Below the pieces are notes generated by a model. The model was given only the letters and a program-made list of their open reading frames with translations. It ran no database searches and was not told the DNA's origin. Below, one piece after another: positions 43,894-56,191 of a stretch of 64,000 nt of DNA. Position 1 is the first letter of the stretch. The number at the start of each line of letters is the position of its first letter. The DNA is from Providencia heimbachae ATCC 35613 (GTDB lineage Bacteria > Pseudomonadota > Gammaproteobacteria > Enterobacterales > Enterobacteriaceae): contig NZ_LXEW01000015.1 of assembly GCF_001655055.1 (NCBI RefSeq), forward strand, positions 124,001 through 188,000, read 5' to 3'. The translations under genes were made by a program, and so were the position numbers.

Positions 43894-44416
43894 AATATCA
43901 CCTTAGCATTTCAACTCAGCATACCTTCTTTTTGATATTGGCGACAAAACTAAAGTCGCTCACTGATATTTGTTAACTGGATCACAATTTTTACGTTATC
44001 GCCTTATAATTGACCCTTTTGAACAATCTACTGCCCCATAGCTAAGAATAATCTGCTTTTTCGATTCGATTTTTCATTTCAACAACGATAAAAAATCATT
44101 TTTACTTACCTAAGTTACTCAAAAAAAGTTCAATTCGACTTGTGAAAAAGTTCCATTAATTTTGTAATATTTTTTAAACTGGTACGATGAGCGGTTATTT
44201 TTTAATCTAACTTTTACATTTAGAAACACCCTGTTACCATTTGTTGCAGAATCTTCGTTTTTGTAGCATTTTGAGGGTAGATAATTTTATTTATCAATGG
44301 AACACTGGTCGCCGACATAGACGACACTAATCTCTCATAAATAGTTCCAAATAATTTTGCGAATTGTTTTTGGCAGTGGCAGGTGTCCGAAAATAACACC
44401 AATGAGGGTAATAATA
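43894..44416 (+). promoter_or_regulatory. ompF regulatory region and leader
   Basis: About 520 A+T-rich bases without a gene. The last 20 bases, including GAGGGTAATAA before the start, are nearly identical to the E. coli ompF leader, where MicF RNA pairs. Words like TTTACATTTAGAAACACC and CTGTTACCATTTGTTGC (about 44213-44248) resemble OmpR half-sites, but I cannot prove them. In E. coli OmpR binds several such sites to set porin balance. Confidence 0.5.
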
Positions 44417-45547
44417 ATGATGAAGCGCAATATTCTTGCAATAGTTATCCCAGCTCTGTTGTCTGCAGGCGCAGCAAACGCAGCTGAAGTTTACAACAAA
44501 GACGGCAACAAGTTAGACGTTTACGGTAAAGTTGACGTTCGTCACTACTTCGCTGATGCTGGTAAAAAAGGCAGCCAAGACGGTGATGATTCACGTGTTC
44601 GTTTAGGTGTTAAAGGTGATACTCAAATCACTGACCAACTGACTGGTTTTGGTCGTTTCGAGTGGGAAACTAAAACTAACAAAGCTGAAAACGAAGGCGA
44701 AAATAAAAACCGTCTAGCTTATGCTGGTCTGAAATTTGCTGACTTCGGTTCAATCGACTACGGCCGTAACTACGGTGTGGTATACGACACGAACGCATGG
44801 ACCGACGTATTCCCATTATGGGGTGCGGACACTATGGCTCAAACTGATAACTTCATGACTAGCCGTAACCGTAATCTATTAACTTACCGTAACAGCGATA
44901 TGTTCGGTTATGTTGATGGCCTGAGTTTTGCTCTGCAATACCAAGGTAAAAACGGCGATGACAACCTGTCTGCATCAAAATCAGGCATGGCTAAAGACAA
45001 TGGTGACGGCTACGGTTTCTCTACCGCTTATGATTTAGGTTGGGGCGTTACACTGGGTGGTGGTTACTCTAATTCTTCCCGTACTCCAGACCAGAAATCA
45101 GGTTCTGTTACTGTAGCTCCAGGTGTTGATGCGCATAGTGCAACTGGTAAACGTGCTGAAGCTTGGAACGTTGGTGGTAAATTTGACGCTAACAACGTTT
45201 ACTTAGCAGCAATGTACGGTCAAACACTGAACACAACTCGTTACAGTGAGTACAACCTAATCGCTGACAAAACTGAAAACGTTGAATTAGTTGCTCAGTA
45301 CCTGTTCGACTTCGGTCTGAAACCTTCTATTGGTTATAACCAATCTAAAGGTAAAAACCTAGGTAATGGCGTTGGTAATAACGACCTAGTTAAATATATC
45401 TCTGTAGGTTCTTACTACTACTTCAACAAAAACATGTCTGCAGTTGTTGATTACAAAATCAACTTGCTGAAAGACAATGACTTCACTAAAGCAGCTGGTA
45501 TCAACACTGATAACGTAGTTGGTTTAGGTTTAGTTTACCAATTCTAA
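44417..45547 (+). CDS. ompF: OmpF-type general porin
   Basis: The 376-residue precursor starts [20 protein letters not shown] with signal cleavage after ANA; the mature start [18 protein letters not shown] is typical of OmpC/F/PhoE. The loop 3 constriction segment with [15 protein letters not shown] is visible near 145, and the chain ends in a C-terminal Phe (VYQF) needed for BAM recognition. The open frame extends 20 codons upstream without a ribosome site, so I start at 44417. Position asnS-ompF-aspC matches E. coli ompF; by sequence alone ompC cannot be excluded. Confidence 0.93.
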   Translation: MMKRNILAIVIPALLSAGAANAAEVYNKDGNKLDVYGKVDVRHYFADAGKKGSQDGDDSRVRLGVKGDTQITDQLTGFGRFEWETKTNKAENEGENKNRLAYAGLKFADFGSIDYGRNYGVVYDTNAWTDVFPLWGADTMAQTDNFMTSRNRNLLTYRNSDMFGYVDGLSFALQYQGKNGDDNLSASKSGMAKDNGDGYGFSTAYDLGWGVTLGGGYSNSSRTPDQKSGSVTVAPGVDAHSATGKRAEAWNVGGKFDANNVYLAAMYGQTLNTTRYSEYNLIADKTENVELVAQYLFDFGLKPSIGYNQSKGKNLGNGVGNNDLVKYISVGSYYYFNKNMSAVVDYKINLLKDNDFTKAAGINTDNVVGLGLVYQF

Positions 45548-45593
45548 TTATCAGTTAACTGATAATCTAGAAACCATAAATATGTTTTTGTCA

Positions 45594-45619
45594 GGCAGCG
45601 CTTCGGCGCTGCTTTTTTG
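45594..45619 (+). terminator. Strong intrinsic terminator of ompF
   Basis: GCAGCGC-TTCG-GCGCTGC with a UUCG tetraloop followed by six T, 47 bases past the stop. Confidence 0.95.
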
Positions 45620-45856
45620 TTTTTATTATGCCATTACCAAACTGATTATCTGCCTGCCAGCCCAGCAATTTAGATGTTTTCGCTAGTTTTTTGTTAATTT
45701 GTGGTTATATTACATTCAATTCCTATCTAGCTCACAAGATCTCGCCAATTTTGGCTAAAACTATTGGCAAAAAGTCTTTCCCACGTTACCCTGAGAACTC
45801 AACTCGTTCGGCTAAATCGCCTTTCAGCTACATAACAGAGCTTTGGAATCGATAAC
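45620..45856. other. Intergenic region upstream of aspC
   Basis: About 240 bases (309 counting the ompF 3' tail) with no gene; the aspC promoter lies here. I see no operator that I can name. Confidence 0.35.
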
Positions 45857-47047
45857 ATGTTTGAAAAAATTACTTCTGCCCCTGCTGACCCTATTCTCGG
45901 TCTTGCTGATAGTTTCCGTGCTGACCCCCGTGATAATAAAATCAACTTAGGTATTGGCGTCTACAAAGACGAATCCGGTAAAACACCGGTACTTGATACC
46001 GTTAAAAAAGCAGAAAAATTCCTGCTTGATAACGAGAACACCAAAAACTATCTTGCGATTAGCGGAATGCCAGAATTTGGCCGAGTCACACAAGCGTTGT
46101 TGTTTGGTGAAGAACATGAAATTGTGACGTCAAAACGTGCTCGCACTGCACAAGCTCCTGGTGGTACTGGTGCCCTACGTATTGCCGCTGACTTTATTGC
46201 CAAACAAACTAATGCTAAACGTGTTTGGATAAGCAACCCTACGTGGCCTAACCACAACAATATTTTCGAAGCTGCAGGCTTAGAGGTTTGCACCTACAAC
46301 TACTATAGTGCCGCTAAGCATGATATCGATTTTGACGGTATGTTAGCGAGTTTGGCGACTGCAACCGCGGGTGATGCAATTGTATTACATGGCTGCTGCC
46401 ATAACCCGACCGGTATTGACCCAACGGTTGAACAATGGACTAAACTGGCTGACCTTTGCGCAGAAAAAGGCCTGCTACCTATTTTCGACTTTGCTTATCA
46501 AGGTTTCGCAAAAGGTTTAGATGAAGACGCTGCTGGCCTGCGTATCTTCACCCAAAACAACCCTGAAATGATTGTGGCAAGCTCGTTCTCTAAAAACTTC
46601 GGTTTGTATAACGAACGTGTTGGTGCTTGCACCATTATCGCGAAAGACAGCGATAATGCAGAACGTGCATTTAGCCAAGCAAAAGCGGTTATCCGTGCTA
46701 ACTACTCAAACCCACCAGCACATGGTGCAGCGGTAGTGACTACCATATTGTCTGACGAAGTCTTAAAAGCCGAATGGGTTCAAGAATTAACCGCTATGCG
46801 TGAGCGTATTAAGCGCATGCGTCAACTACTGGTGAAAACATTGGAAGAGAAAGGCGCTAAACAAGACTTTAGCTTCATTATCAACCAAAATGGTATGTTC
46901 TCCTTCAGTGGGTTGACTAAAGAGCAGGTAGAGCGTCTACGTAGCGAATTTGGCATCTATGCGGTGAGCTCTGGGCGTATTAACGTCGCAGGCTTAACCC
47001 TCGAGAATATGGTTCCACTGTGTGATGCTATTGTAAAAGTCCTATAA
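45857..47047 (+). CDS. aspC: Aspartate aminotransferase
   Basis: The 396-residue class I PLP enzyme interconverts aspartate and oxaloacetate with glutamate and 2-oxoglutarate. The PLP lysine motif [16 protein letters not shown], the HNPTGIDPT motif and the substrate-carboxylate Arg near the C-terminus (SGRINVAGL) are intact. The length equals that of E. coli AspC. A strong terminator follows. Confidence 0.97.
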   Translation: MFEKITSAPADPILGLADSFRADPRDNKINLGIGVYKDESGKTPVLDTVKKAEKFLLDNENTKNYLAISGMPEFGRVTQALLFGEEHEIVTSKRARTAQAPGGTGALRIAADFIAKQTNAKRVWISNPTWPNHNNIFEAAGLEVCTYNYYSAAKHDIDFDGMLASLATATAGDAIVLHGCCHNPTGIDPTVEQWTKLADLCAEKGLLPIFDFAYQGFAKGLDEDAAGLRIFTQNNPEMIVASSFSKNFGLYNERVGACTIIAKDSDNAERAFSQAKAVIRANYSNPPAHGAAVVTTILSDEVLKAEWVQELTAMRERIKRMRQLLVKTLEEKGAKQDFSFIINQNGMFSFSGLTKEQVERLRSEFGIYAVSSGRINVAGLTLENMVPLCDAIVKVL

Positions 47048-47073
47048 GATCCCCTTCTTAGGCTGAACAATTG

Positions 47074-47101
47074 AAAACACCCCTTATGGGGTGTTTTTTT
47101 A
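47074..47101. terminator. Bidirectional terminator between aspC and gloC
   Basis: AAACACCCC-TTAT-GGGGTGTTT flanked by A-run and T-run, 27 bases past aspC. Both strands have a U-run after the stem, so it serves both convergent genes. Confidence 0.93.
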
Positions 47102-47137
47102 TTTCTAGGGATTTTTATCTTGAGAAATTAGGCTAAA

Positions 47138-47785
47138 TTACCAAACAGGTTGTTCATCCTGTAAAAAAGGGTTGGTTTTACGTTCATGACCTAAATTTGA
47201 CATGGGCCCATGACCGGGAATGAACTGATAATCATCACCAAGAGGCAGGACTTTATTTTTGATTGAAGCGATTAAATCCTGATGATTACCACGAGGGAAA
47301 TCACTGCGGCCAACGCCCCCTTTAAATAACACATCACCCATTGAAATAAGCTTATCGGCACGATTAACAAAAATAATATGCCCCGGTGTGTGTCCCGGGC
47401 AATGTAATACATCAAAGCTGATTGCACCACAGGTGACTGTATCCCCTTCTTCTAACCAGTAGTCAGGGGTAAAGTCTGGGCATTCACCAATATAAAACAT
47501 CGCATTTTGTTCAGCTAAATTTTCGATCCAGAAGGCATCTTCTTTATCAGGTCCATAAATAGGCACTGAGAAGTGTTTAGAAAGTATCGCTGATGCGCCA
47601 ATATGGTCTGAGTGACCATGTGTCAGAAGAATTTTAGTCAATTTGAGTCCACGGCTTTCAATGGCAGAAATTATTTTTTCTGCTTCACCACCCGGATCAA
47701 CAACCACTGCTTCCATTGAATTTTCATCCCAAACCACCTGACAATTCTGCATGAAGGGAGTTACTGGGATAATAATGTATTTCAT
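47138..47785 (-). CDS. gloC: Hydroxyacylglutathione hydrolase GloC (YcbL)
   Basis: A 215-residue metallo-beta-lactamase fold hydrolase. The metal motif [10 protein letters not shown] is present, with the later metal ligands HCPGHTPGH and PGHGP. In E. coli YcbL is a type II glyoxalase that hydrolyses S-lactoylglutathione, which is linked to methylglyoxal made by MgsA. It converges on aspC; mepK lies 39 bases upstream on the same strand. Confidence 0.93.
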   Translation of the reverse strand: MKYIIIPVTPFMQNCQVVWDENSMEAVVVDPGGEAEKIISAIESRGLKLTKILLTHGHSDHIGASAILSKHFSVPIYGPDKEDAFWIENLAEQNAMFYIGECPDFTPDYWLEEGDTVTCGAISFDVLHCPGHTPGHIIFVNRADKLISMGDVLFKGGVGRSDFPRGNHQDLIASIKNKVLPLGDDYQFIPGHGPMSNLGHERKTNPFLQDEQPVW

Positions 47786-47824
47786 TGAACAATTACTCCG
47801 TAATCTGTGTCACCTAGGCACAGA

Positions 47825-48373
47825 TTACCATGTTCTTGCGGGTCCTGTATCGATATGTACAAAATTGCTTTTTGGATAATAACCGACACCGCCCGATTTC
47901 ATTTTTAGGGCTGCTTTACGCACGTTGCTTAACTGCAAGCCTTCGATGTGAAAATCCATCGCTTGCCCACGAGTGTGATAGCTTTTCTTAGCAACACCGG
48001 AGCCTTTATGACGTAAGGCATTATTCGTTTCTAATGAACGATACCCAGAAATTAATTGAACAGGCTTATTGGTGCCCATCATTACTTGTAATAGGTAGAT
48101 TTGATCAAACAATTTGGGATCAATCGTTTTCACTTTATCGCAACGATAATCGCGGAAAAGGTGATTTAAACGCGCAAGTTCAGACTTGTTATAACTACGT
48201 CCATTAAAAAATTCTGTTTTTAAAAACTCGCCAGTATTGAGATTTTGAAATCTTAGAATTCTTGGGCGTGGTGTTGTCATTGCAGCAAAAACATGGCTTG
48301 GTAATAAACTGAGGCCAATGGTGGCCGCGCCAATTCCCAACCACTTCCTGCGGTTTTGGTCAATAATATCCAT
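47825..48373 (-). CDS. mepK: Murein endopeptidase MepK (DUF882)
   Basis: The 182-residue protein has a twin-arginine signal (QNRRKWLGIGAATIGLSLLP) and a peptidase M15-like domain with SGYRS, KKSYHTRGQAMDFHIEG and NFVHIDTGPARTW carrying the zinc ligands. MepK cleaves 3-3 crosslinks (mDAP-mDAP) in peptidoglycan. It lies next to ldtD, which makes those same 3-3 links. Confidence 0.94.
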   Translation of the reverse strand: MDIIDQNRRKWLGIGAATIGLSLLPSHVFAAMTTPRPRILRFQNLNTGEFLKTEFFNGRSYNKSELARLNHLFRDYRCDKVKTIDPKLFDQIYLLQVMMGTNKPVQLISGYRSLETNNALRHKGSGVAKKSYHTRGQAMDFHIEGLQLSNVRKAALKMKSGGVGYYPKSNFVHIDTGPARTW

Positions 48374-48667
48374 AGGTGATAACTCAGGCCTTCATAATTT
48401 CAACAAAAGTAATTGCACTAAAAAGCAATTTAACCTATTCAGTCTAGCAAATGATGTTTCGCTTTAATGTATAATTATGTAAATAAATACATTAATTACG
48501 CAAAATTCATTTCATTTTCGCCAAAAAGTGAGTTTCATCACTTAATCTGCGACTAACTGAACCTATATAACTAATGGCTTATCTTAAGCAATAATGAAGA
48601 ATAACCAACAGAAGTTATGTGAAATGATATGAATATTTAGGGAGGTTTCCCCCCCTAAACACCAAAT

Positions 48668-50428
48668 TTAATGCAGAATATTTTTTATGACAGGAAGGTA
48701 CTTTTCAGCATTATCGATACTGTTATCATATTGATAAATATCTGCACGGTATTGAGGCTGGTTCTCGTTATCAACCCAAGCCGTTTGGTAATAAAGATAA
48801 ACAGGGATCCTATCCGGTATATTCACGTAACGGGTCGACCCTTCTTTTAAAGCCCCATCAATCCGTTTTTGCTCCCATCCCGCATCGCCTAATAATATGC
48901 TCGCCAGCTCACTGGCTTTATTCACTCGCACACATCCAGAACTAATCGCTCTTGCATTGCGGTTAAATAAACTGTGGTTTGGCGTATCGTGCAAATAAAT
49001 TGCATCAGAACTTGGCATATTGAATTTATAACGTCCTAATGAATTCGTTGGCCCTGGCGCTTGTCTGACACGATAAGGAAAATTCGCAGGTGTGATATTT
49101 TCCCAATCAATTGAATAAGGGTCAATTTCAAATGAGTCCTGTCCCCAACCTGAATAAACCGTATAACCTTTACGGCTAAAATAGCTTGGATCTTGTTTGC
49201 CTTTCGGTGCGATATCCTTACGCGCCATACTTGTCGGCACACTCCAAGGCGGATTAATCACCACATTATTAAGCGCACTGCTCATTATCGGGGTTTTACG
49301 ATCTGCACGACCCACAATCACTTTAGAGTCTAAAATGACTTCATCATTTAAATAAAAATTTAATGAGTAACCCGGAATATTCACTAAAATTCCGGTTCCA
49401 CCACTGGCGGGGATAATGCGTAAGCGTTGAATATTCAATGCCATTAAACCGGCTTTTTGCTTAGGTTTCATGTTTAACCAAACTCGGGTACCTTTCCCCA
49501 CAACACCATCTGCCTCTAAGCCATATTGCAATTGAAACTTTTTCACTGCATCGACTAACGCTTCATCATATAGACGAGATGCTGTCGTTGTAGTTTCAGC
49601 TGCTTGCTCTGTTGCTTGCTCAGCAACTTGGGCAATAGTTTCAGGGGATTCAACCGATAAGCTTTCGCCTTCTAGCAGCCCATCTCGTTGAAGGATCTGG
49701 CGTAGTACAATCACATCATCGCTTGATTGGCCCGGCTTTAACGTCTTAGTACCCACAATTTCCAGATCATCTTCTGGCATTGCCAATTGCTTAAGCATTT
49801 CTTTATGCATTGGTTGATACATTGGGTGATTAATTGCTTGTGATTTAATCCATTCACCTAGACTATTTTGTGAAACTGAATTTAACCAAGGCTGCATTTG
49901 CAGATCAGTTGGCGCAATCATTTTATAAGGGCGACTCGTATACAGCCAATATTGACCGCTCGCTTGAATAGAAGAGAGATATTGTAGATACCCCATCATT
50001 GCATCAGATAAAATGACATCTCGGCCTAGCTCACTCAGTTGGCTATTTTCCAGTAATAATAGCCATTCACTGAATTGCGGCTGTACACCAGAAAGTGCCA
50101 ATTCCGCTAATTGCTGCTGAAATTGTCCAATTGCGGTTTCATCTTGCCACAGCAATTGCATCTGTCTGTCAGCATAAACTTTAGCAAGCTGCTTGGTAAA
50201 TATCGGTTTCACATCCACAGGGAGCGATGCGGTTATTTTAGCCAAACTTTCGACTGGTGTAATCGTAGCGACTGCGTTTAATTCAACAATAGCGGGTTGC
50301 TGTAATTCCGTTGTATTTTGTTGCGTTGTTTGTTGCGTTGTTTCTTGCGCTGAAAATGCAGGAAACTGCAGAGCCATCAGCCCACATATTACGGAGACTT
50401 GCAGAGCTTTCACTCTTCTCTTTGCCAT
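48668..50428 (-). CDS. ldtD: L,D-transpeptidase LdtD (YcbB)
   Basis: The 586-residue periplasmic enzyme forms 3-3 crosslinks. It has a signal peptide (MAKRRVKALQVSVICGLMAL to FSA), a Gln/Thr-rich stretch, a helical lid domain, a peptidoglycan-binding domain (about 225-320; VKKFQLQYGLEADGVVGKGT) and a YkuD catalytic domain with HDTPNHSLFN and SSGCVRV (catalytic Cys near 500). E. coli LdtD confers beta-lactam bypass when overexpressed. 294 bases separate it from mepK. Confidence 0.96.
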   Translation of the reverse strand: MAKRRVKALQVSVICGLMALQFPAFSAQETTQQTTQQNTTELQQPAIVELNAVATITPVESLAKITASLPVDVKPIFTKQLAKVYADRQMQLLWQDETAIGQFQQQLAELALSGVQPQFSEWLLLLENSQLSELGRDVILSDAMMGYLQYLSSIQASGQYWLYTSRPYKMIAPTDLQMQPWLNSVSQNSLGEWIKSQAINHPMYQPMHKEMLKQLAMPEDDLEIVGTKTLKPGQSSDDVIVLRQILQRDGLLEGESLSVESPETIAQVAEQATEQAAETTTTASRLYDEALVDAVKKFQLQYGLEADGVVGKGTRVWLNMKPKQKAGLMALNIQRLRIIPASGGTGILVNIPGYSLNFYLNDEVILDSKVIVGRADRKTPIMSSALNNVVINPPWSVPTSMARKDIAPKGKQDPSYFSRKGYTVYSGWGQDSFEIDPYSIDWENITPANFPYRVRQAPGPTNSLGRYKFNMPSSDAIYLHDTPNHSLFNRNARAISSGCVRVNKASELASILLGDAGWEQKRIDGALKEGSTRYVNIPDRIPVYLYYQTAWVDNENQPQYRADIYQYDNSIDNAEKYLPVIKNILH

Positions 50429-50783
50429 ACATCCACCTTGAGTTACTACATGGATAACAATAGTTTTTATTATAGTTGCTATTTTATTGTATTTAATTGT
50501 AAAAACGAATGTTATAGGAATAGACTAATTTTGTCTTTAAAGAAGATAAAAAGTTATTGGATTGCTGATGATTAAAAAATAGCTATCTGAGAAATAGACT
50601 TATTTTCATTTTAAATAACTAAAATGCTATTTTAAATCGTCTTATACTGATGGGTTTGCTTATTTATATACTGGATAAATTTTTCTATACTTTGTTGATA
50701 AATTTAACTTAATCTATATTAAATAAATAAAAAAACAGTTAAAGAAAGAATGACTTCCTTTAACTGTTCAGTATTAATAGATT
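50429..50783. other. A+T-rich intergenic region between aphA and ldtD
   Basis: The 355 bases hold the ldtD promoter and the aphA terminator at the right end (50726-50768). The stretch is extremely A+T-rich with no supported gene and no operator that I recognise. Confidence 0.4.
50726..50768 (-). terminator. Intrinsic terminator of aphA
   Basis: AACAGTTAAAG (50734-50744) pairs with CTTTAACTGTT (50758-50768); the minus-strand T-run TTTTTTTATTTATTT follows. It lies 15 bases past the aphA stop. Confidence 0.9.
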
Positions 50784-51497
50784 TTAATACTCTGAATTGA
50801 TAACAACTTCTTCACCAAAACGACCTGCTTTTGGTAATGGTTGGTAAGATGAATTAGCTGCTCTTAAAACACGAATTCCACGAATATTTAATTCATTTGC
50901 TGCCGCAATATCTGCATCAGCATCACCATAATAGATAGTCAGTTTATGATCACGCATCCAACTCACTTTATTATTTTGTCCTGGCTCATCACCAGCAAAA
51001 ATAACAGGATTCATTTTATCCGCAGGAATGGCTAAGCCTTCTTGAACATATTTAGTGACAGTTTCTGTTTTAGTCTGTGTGCGACCGGTAATAAAGTAAA
51101 CCTTATCACCTCTATCTAAATGCATTTTAACTAAATCAATGCCCACTTTTTTCGGCATACTGAATTTATCCCACTCATTATTCATTTTTTCCCAGAATTG
51201 AGGATTTTTCAGATAGCTAAAATCTTTTGGCGAAAATTCAAGTTGTCCACGATAAAAACCAGGACTTGAAAATAAAACAGTATCATCAATATCAAACCCA
51301 ACCACCGTTGGCGCTTTACCCTCTAAACTTTGTTTGATCTGTTCAATTGACACCCAGTGTACAGGTTGCTGTTGCGCTAATTCAACGACAGTCACACCTG
51401 GACTGACTGTTTCTGGCATCGGCATCTTGGCTTGAGATGTTGCTGTGAAGCTCAATGCGAGAGCAATGGCACTTAACGTTAGTGTTATTTTTTTCAT
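50784..51497 (-). CDS. aphA: Class B acid phosphatase AphA
   Basis: The 237-residue periplasmic HAD-type phosphatase hydrolyses organic phosphomonoesters. It has a signal peptide ([23 protein letters not shown]), the nucleophile motif [15 protein letters not shown], the Thr motif in [19 protein letters not shown] and the C-terminal [10 protein letters not shown]. The enzyme is typical of Morganella and Providencia. In E. coli aphA lies elsewhere, so its place between ldtD and mukB is a difference from E. coli. Confidence 0.95.
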   Translation of the reverse strand: MKKITLTLSAIALALSFTATSQAKMPMPETVSPGVTVVELAQQQPVHWVSIEQIKQSLEGKAPTVVGFDIDDTVLFSSPGFYRGQLEFSPKDFSYLKNPQFWEKMNNEWDKFSMPKKVGIDLVKMHLDRGDKVYFITGRTQTKTETVTKYVQEGLAIPADKMNPVIFAGDEPGQNNKVSWMRDHKLTIYYGDADADIAAANELNIRGIRVLRAANSSYQPLPKAGRFGEEVVINSEY

Positions 51498-51680
51498 ACT
51501 TAGCCCTTGAGTTGTTTATCGCGGTTTTCTATCGAAACCAAGTGAAATTTGTGATCTTTAATCACAACAAGAGTGATGATATGAGTTTTAATTACATTAA
51601 AATGAGACTTATATCTCATTAATGCTCTCAGTTAGTGACTAACGTTATAATTATGTGAGCTAGGCAATTAATTCAGATTA

Positions 51681-51723
51681 AAAAATAAATAAAAAACCGA
51701 CATCGTTGCCGAATGCCGGTTTT
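51681..51723 (-). terminator. Intrinsic terminator of the mukFEB operon
   Basis: On the minus strand ACCGGCAT and ATGTCGGT pair (one G-U) over a short loop, followed by a T-rich run TTTTTTATTTATTTTTTAA. It lies about 26 bases past the mukB stop. Confidence 0.88.
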
Positions 51724-51748
51724 CAAATCACGAGCAAAATAGAATGTA

Positions 51749-54700
51749 TTACTGGATCTGTGGTACTTGAGAAACAGGATCCTCTTGCCCAAATCCTTTT
51801 AGTCCAACAACATGCACATGTTCATTAGTGCCAAATACCTTACGTACCAATTTATAGGTCGTTCCCTTTTCCGGGCTGATATTCTCAGGTGCCGCGATAA
51901 TTAATTGCATTTCCAGCCTGTCACAGAGCTCAAACAAGGTTGCAATCGATTTAGCATCCAGACGAGCAGCTTCATCTAAGAACAGCAAGCGACATGGAAT
52001 AATGTCTTTTGCACGTAGCCGACGAGACTCTTCTTCCCAACTTTGTACCACCATAACAAGGATGGACATACCCGTACCAATCGCTTCACCGGTTGATAGC
52101 GCACCACTTTCCGCTTTCAGCCAACCATCTGAACCACGATTAACTTCAACATCCATCTCCAGATAGTTTCGATAATCAAGCAGCTCTTCACCAATAGTTT
52201 GAGGTAAACGCTGCCCCACATCCACTTGTGGATTCAAACGTTGATACAATTTTGCCATCGCTTCAGAGAAGGTCAAACGCTGACTGGTAAACAAGTCTTG
52301 ATGCATTTCGCTTTCTTCAGATAGCACACTCAGTAACAGTGCATGGCTTTCACGAATATTCACATTCAGCCTAACACCTTTAACCTGACCAAATGAGACG
52401 GCTTGCAACCCTTGGTTAAGCATACGAATACGATTTTGCTCACGTTGGATGGTTTTGCGAATAATATTTGCCACACTTTTCGAACTGATTGCCAATTTTT
52501 GTTCACGAGCAGTCAACTCTTCCGTTAAACGCGCTAACTCAATTTCCATTTGTTCAATGGCATCGATTGGGTCATCGGTACGGATAATATCTTGGCGAAT
52601 ACGTTCACGCAGGTGTTGGTACACCGCAATAAAAAATTTAATCTTACGGTCAGGATGTTTGGGATCTTCCGATAAGCGTAGTACATCACGCAAATGTTCA
52701 TTATCTGAAACCGCTAAACGTAGTGCCCCCAAGGCTTTATCCGACATAGAACGTAAACTATCACCATCAGTATAAGCAAGCTCTCGGCGGTGCAAGCGAC
52801 GCTCAACACCGTTATCTTTCACTAAGCGCATAACCGCACACCAACCCGCTTTCGCCGAAACGACCTGCTCACGTAACTGGTAATAATCTTTTTCCAACTT
52901 ACGCAGGCGTTTTTGCAAATTATCCATTTCAGCTTCACATAACGTTAGCTGTTTTTCTAATTGGTTGATGCGAGTACGGTTCGCCATCACAGATTGATGC
53001 AATTCATCACGACGGATACGAGCTCGTTCTTGAGCATCAGGATCTGCCTTAACACCAATTTCCTGCATTTCGGCTTGAAGCTCTTTTAACATCTCTTGCT
53101 TAGTATCAAATGAGCTACGAAGGGAGGCAAGGACTTGATTATATTGTGAAGCTTGTGACTGATGTTGACGTAATTGTTCACGCGAGCGAGCACGTTCTGC
53201 TTCTGCCTGCTCTAAGCGTTGGCGTAATTTTTCATTTAAATCAGAATTTTCACTGACCATGCCAGTGGAATCGCTGTAGCTAAAGTGTGCTCGACGCTGA
53301 ACAATTTCAACCAATGCAAAGGCTTGTTGTTTGGCACTTTGCTGGCTATGTTTAGCTTGTTCGTAATCTTTACGTAGCTGGTCATGCTGCTCAGGATCGC
53401 TCAATAATACCGTAACTATCGGTTCAAGTTTTGCCAGTGCATTACCATGCTTATTCAGGAAGTGCGCAGCTTCTTCTGCTTCTGAGAGCTCTTCATTAAT
53501 TTCTTCAACGCGATCCGCTAACGTTTCATCCATTAATAAACCCACTTGAGGCAATAAACGGTTAAGTGCTGATAAGCTTTCTTTACCTTGTGCAAACTGC
53601 TGGCGCTGTTGCCCAGTTTGCTCTTCAAATTGCGATAACGCGCGTTCAAGCTCAGTACGTCTTTGATTCAAAGTTCGAATTTCAGCTTCGGGATCACTTT
53701 CAAAAGCAACAGAAATATGTTGTCCGATAAAACGACTAAAAGCTTGGTGCGAACGCTGAATTTTTTGCACATCAAAAGAAAGGGTCGCATAACGTTCAGC
53801 TAATGCATCCCGCTCTAAAGTTAAAGACTCAAGATGACTTTCTCGGGCTGCACGACCAAATAATGGCAATTCTGGATAACGAGAATAACGCCACTGGCGT
53901 TCAGATGAGCGAATAAGTACTGCTTTTTCAAATTCTTGTGCATCGAATACACTGTCGTCAAAGGATGATGGATCCCCCTCGATAAAATAAATATCATCAG
54001 GGCAATCTTGTAAAGTTTCCAACTGAGTACGTACTGCGGATAAATCTTGGACAACAATACCATGACGAGCAGGACCGTATAATGCAGAGAAATAAGCCGC
54101 GTCTTCAATCGGAATATCATCATAAATTTCAGAAAGTAATACGCCGTTGAAACGTTCAGCCAATGCGAGCATACGGTTGTCTTCCGCACCACTTGGTTGG
54201 CTTAAACGTTCAATTTGTTTTTCTAGCTCACGCCTTTGCCCAGCAATTTCATCTCGTTCAACGGTGATTTCCCTTTCTTGTTCAAGCAGTTGCTGCATAA
54301 ATTCAGTAACTGCCGTACTGGTTTCAAAGGTTTCATTCGATTGTTCGTTAAGCTGAGTTAAGGCCTCTTGCGCCATAATCCAAACCGGTGCTTTAGATGA
54401 AAGCTGTTGAATACGCTGGCGAATTTGATCTAATTCTTGACGCATCTGCATACGTCTTTCGCCGCTTTCATTAACACCAATATTCAGTTCTTCTTGTTGA
54501 GCTTCAAGCTCTGCCATTAAGGCATCTAGCTCATCCGGCTCATAACTCTGACCGTGACGCTTACAGAATTCACTAAGCAGTCTTTCAGCATTACGCTGGC
54601 TATCTAAACGTTGTTGTAATTCAGAAAGTTGCATACGTAAAGGCTGTACACGCTCTGCTAAATGCAGCTGTGATGACCAGTCTCGCAACAATGTACGTGC

Positions 54701-56191
54701 TTGCTGATAGGCTTCACTACGACTGACTTCACCCACCATCGTTTTAACGAGTTGATAAGCTTGTTCAAATTGGCTATGAGCTGCATCTGCTACACTCATT
54801 TTTTGCTCTAGCATCAACAAGGCTTCTGTCGCTTGTTGTTCCCGAGCTTCAAATGTTTCCAGCCATTCGTCTGCATTTTCAATTGATAATTCAGGTAGTT
54901 GGCATAGTTCGCGAGCCCGGTTAAGCGCATGTAATGCCTGTTGGTACTGAATAGCACGGGTCTGCTGAACATCTAATGCTTGTTGGTAATCTGCTAATTG
55001 GTTTTTCAGTTCATCGACTTCAATTTCAGCGGCTTCTGAACGCGCTTCAAATTCTTCTTGGCTTTCTGTCGCCTCTGCGACAACTTCACTTTGCTCTTCA
55101 AGGCGATAAGTTAATTCTTCGATATCGGCTTGATAGCGGTCGATTTTTTCCTGTTGGCGCAAAGCGGCTTGAACCAAGTTCAAATGATCGCTCGCGGCTT
55201 GATAATCTGCTTCTAAATCAGATGAAGAAACATTTTGTTCATTAAGTTCACGTGCCATTTCAACACTGCGAACTTGCTCAAGTTTAAGCTGTTTACGACT
55301 CGCCAGTAATTCATTACGGGCAGCCAAGGCCGCATCTAAATGAATTCGTCGCTCATTTGAGTGACGCATATAATCAGCCGAAACATAATCTGTTGCTTGG
55401 CTAATCAAATGTTTAAATAGATCGCGGTCTGACTGAGTAACGCGAATTGCTTCAAGTGTTAAGCGATTTTCACGCAATGCGGCTTCCATATCTTGGAATG
55501 CTTTACGTACTCCGCTATTTTCAGGCAATAAATAATCACGCAAAGAACGGGTAATCGCACTGGAAATCCCGCCATATAGGGAGGCTTCAATCAAACGATA
55601 ATATTTACTGCGATCGCTAGCGGATCGTAAACGCTTTGGTAATACGCCAAGCTCAAATAAGACAGAATGGTAATCTGTAATCGAGTTAAATTGTTTAAAC
55701 TGAATGCCTTCTTGCTCTTCTAAGCGCTCTTTTAATTCGTTTAAAGGAATGACTTTAGCCTGACGGCCATCAAGTACTTCCGTTAAAATATCAGTAGGCA
55801 CCGTCGCAATTGGAACCCCTTGAACCATAAAGGGTTTAATATCGACTTTTTTATCGCGACCCGCAACTTGCTGTAAGCGTACCCCGACCATCACACGCTG
55901 GTGTTTAGAGTTCAAAACGTCCAAAATGGCATAACAAACACCGGGACGTAATTTTCCGTGTAAACCTTTGTCGCGGGAACCCGATGTCGCCCCAGCCTCC
56001 GTCGTATTACGAAAATGAAGCAAGGTCAGATCTGGGATCATCGCCGTAATAAAAGCGGCCATGGTGGTTGATTTACCCGCACCGTTACCTCCGGAAAGAG
56101 TGGTAACTAATTCATCAAGGTCAAAGGTACGTGCAAAAAAACCGTTCCAATTCACCAGCGTCAGTGAGCGAAATTTTCCGCGTTCAATCAT
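51749..56191 (-). CDS. mukB: Chromosome partition protein MukB (SMC-like condensin)
   Basis: The 1480-residue protein has an N-terminal ATPase half (Walker [16 protein letters not shown] near 35), long coiled coils interrupted by a hinge (about 640-780), and a C-terminal half with signature [18 protein letters not shown] and Walker [16 protein letters not shown]. MukB with MukF and MukE forms the MukBEF condensin that shapes enteric chromosomes. It overlaps mukE by four bases. The length equals that of E. coli (1486) within a few residues. Confidence 0.97.
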   Translation of the reverse strand: MIERGKFRSLTLVNWNGFFARTFDLDELVTTLSGGNGAGKSTTMAAFITAMIPDLTLLHFRNTTEAGATSGSRDKGLHGKLRPGVCYAILDVLNSKHQRVMVGVRLQQVAGRDKKVDIKPFMVQGVPIATVPTDILTEVLDGRQAKVIPLNELKERLEEQEGIQFKQFNSITDYHSVLFELGVLPKRLRSASDRSKYYRLIEASLYGGISSAITRSLRDYLLPENSGVRKAFQDMEAALRENRLTLEAIRVTQSDRDLFKHLISQATDYVSADYMRHSNERRIHLDAALAARNELLASRKQLKLEQVRSVEMARELNEQNVSSSDLEADYQAASDHLNLVQAALRQQEKIDRYQADIEELTYRLEEQSEVVAEATESQEEFEARSEAAEIEVDELKNQLADYQQALDVQQTRAIQYQQALHALNRARELCQLPELSIENADEWLETFEAREQQATEALLMLEQKMSVADAAHSQFEQAYQLVKTMVGEVSRSEAYQQARTLLRDWSSQLHLAERVQPLRMQLSELQQRLDSQRNAERLLSEFCKRHGQSYEPDELDALMAELEAQQEELNIGVNESGERRMQMRQELDQIRQRIQQLSSKAPVWIMAQEALTQLNEQSNETFETSTAVTEFMQQLLEQEREITVERDEIAGQRRELEKQIERLSQPSGAEDNRMLALAERFNGVLLSEIYDDIPIEDAAYFSALYGPARHGIVVQDLSAVRTQLETLQDCPDDIYFIEGDPSSFDDSVFDAQEFEKAVLIRSSERQWRYSRYPELPLFGRAARESHLESLTLERDALAERYATLSFDVQKIQRSHQAFSRFIGQHISVAFESDPEAEIRTLNQRRTELERALSQFEEQTGQQRQQFAQGKESLSALNRLLPQVGLLMDETLADRVEEINEELSEAEEAAHFLNKHGNALAKLEPIVTVLLSDPEQHDQLRKDYEQAKHSQQSAKQQAFALVEIVQRRAHFSYSDSTGMVSENSDLNEKLRQRLEQAEAERARSREQLRQHQSQASQYNQVLASLRSSFDTKQEMLKELQAEMQEIGVKADPDAQERARIRRDELHQSVMANRTRINQLEKQLTLCEAEMDNLQKRLRKLEKDYYQLREQVVSAKAGWCAVMRLVKDNGVERRLHRRELAYTDGDSLRSMSDKALGALRLAVSDNEHLRDVLRLSEDPKHPDRKIKFFIAVYQHLRERIRQDIIRTDDPIDAIEQMEIELARLTEELTAREQKLAISSKSVANIIRKTIQREQNRIRMLNQGLQAVSFGQVKGVRLNVNIRESHALLLSVLSEESEMHQDLFTSQRLTFSEAMAKLYQRLNPQVDVGQRLPQTIGEELLDYRNYLEMDVEVNRGSDGWLKAESGALSTGEAIGTGMSILVMVVQSWEEESRRLRAKDIIPCRLLFLDEAARLDAKSIATLFELCDRLEMQLIIAAPENISPEKGTTYKLVRKVFGTNEHVHVVGLKGFGQEDPVSQVPQIQ

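Noticed and set aside
44357..44416. 20-codon extension of ompF
   Set aside because: The signal peptide begins at the MMKRN start and is preceded by the canonical GAGGGTAATAA leader; the extension would destroy the signal peptide.
53821..54192. Minus-strand 123-codon frame within mukB
   Set aside because: It is an out-of-frame reading of the mukB coding sequence with no ribosome site and no recognisable pattern.
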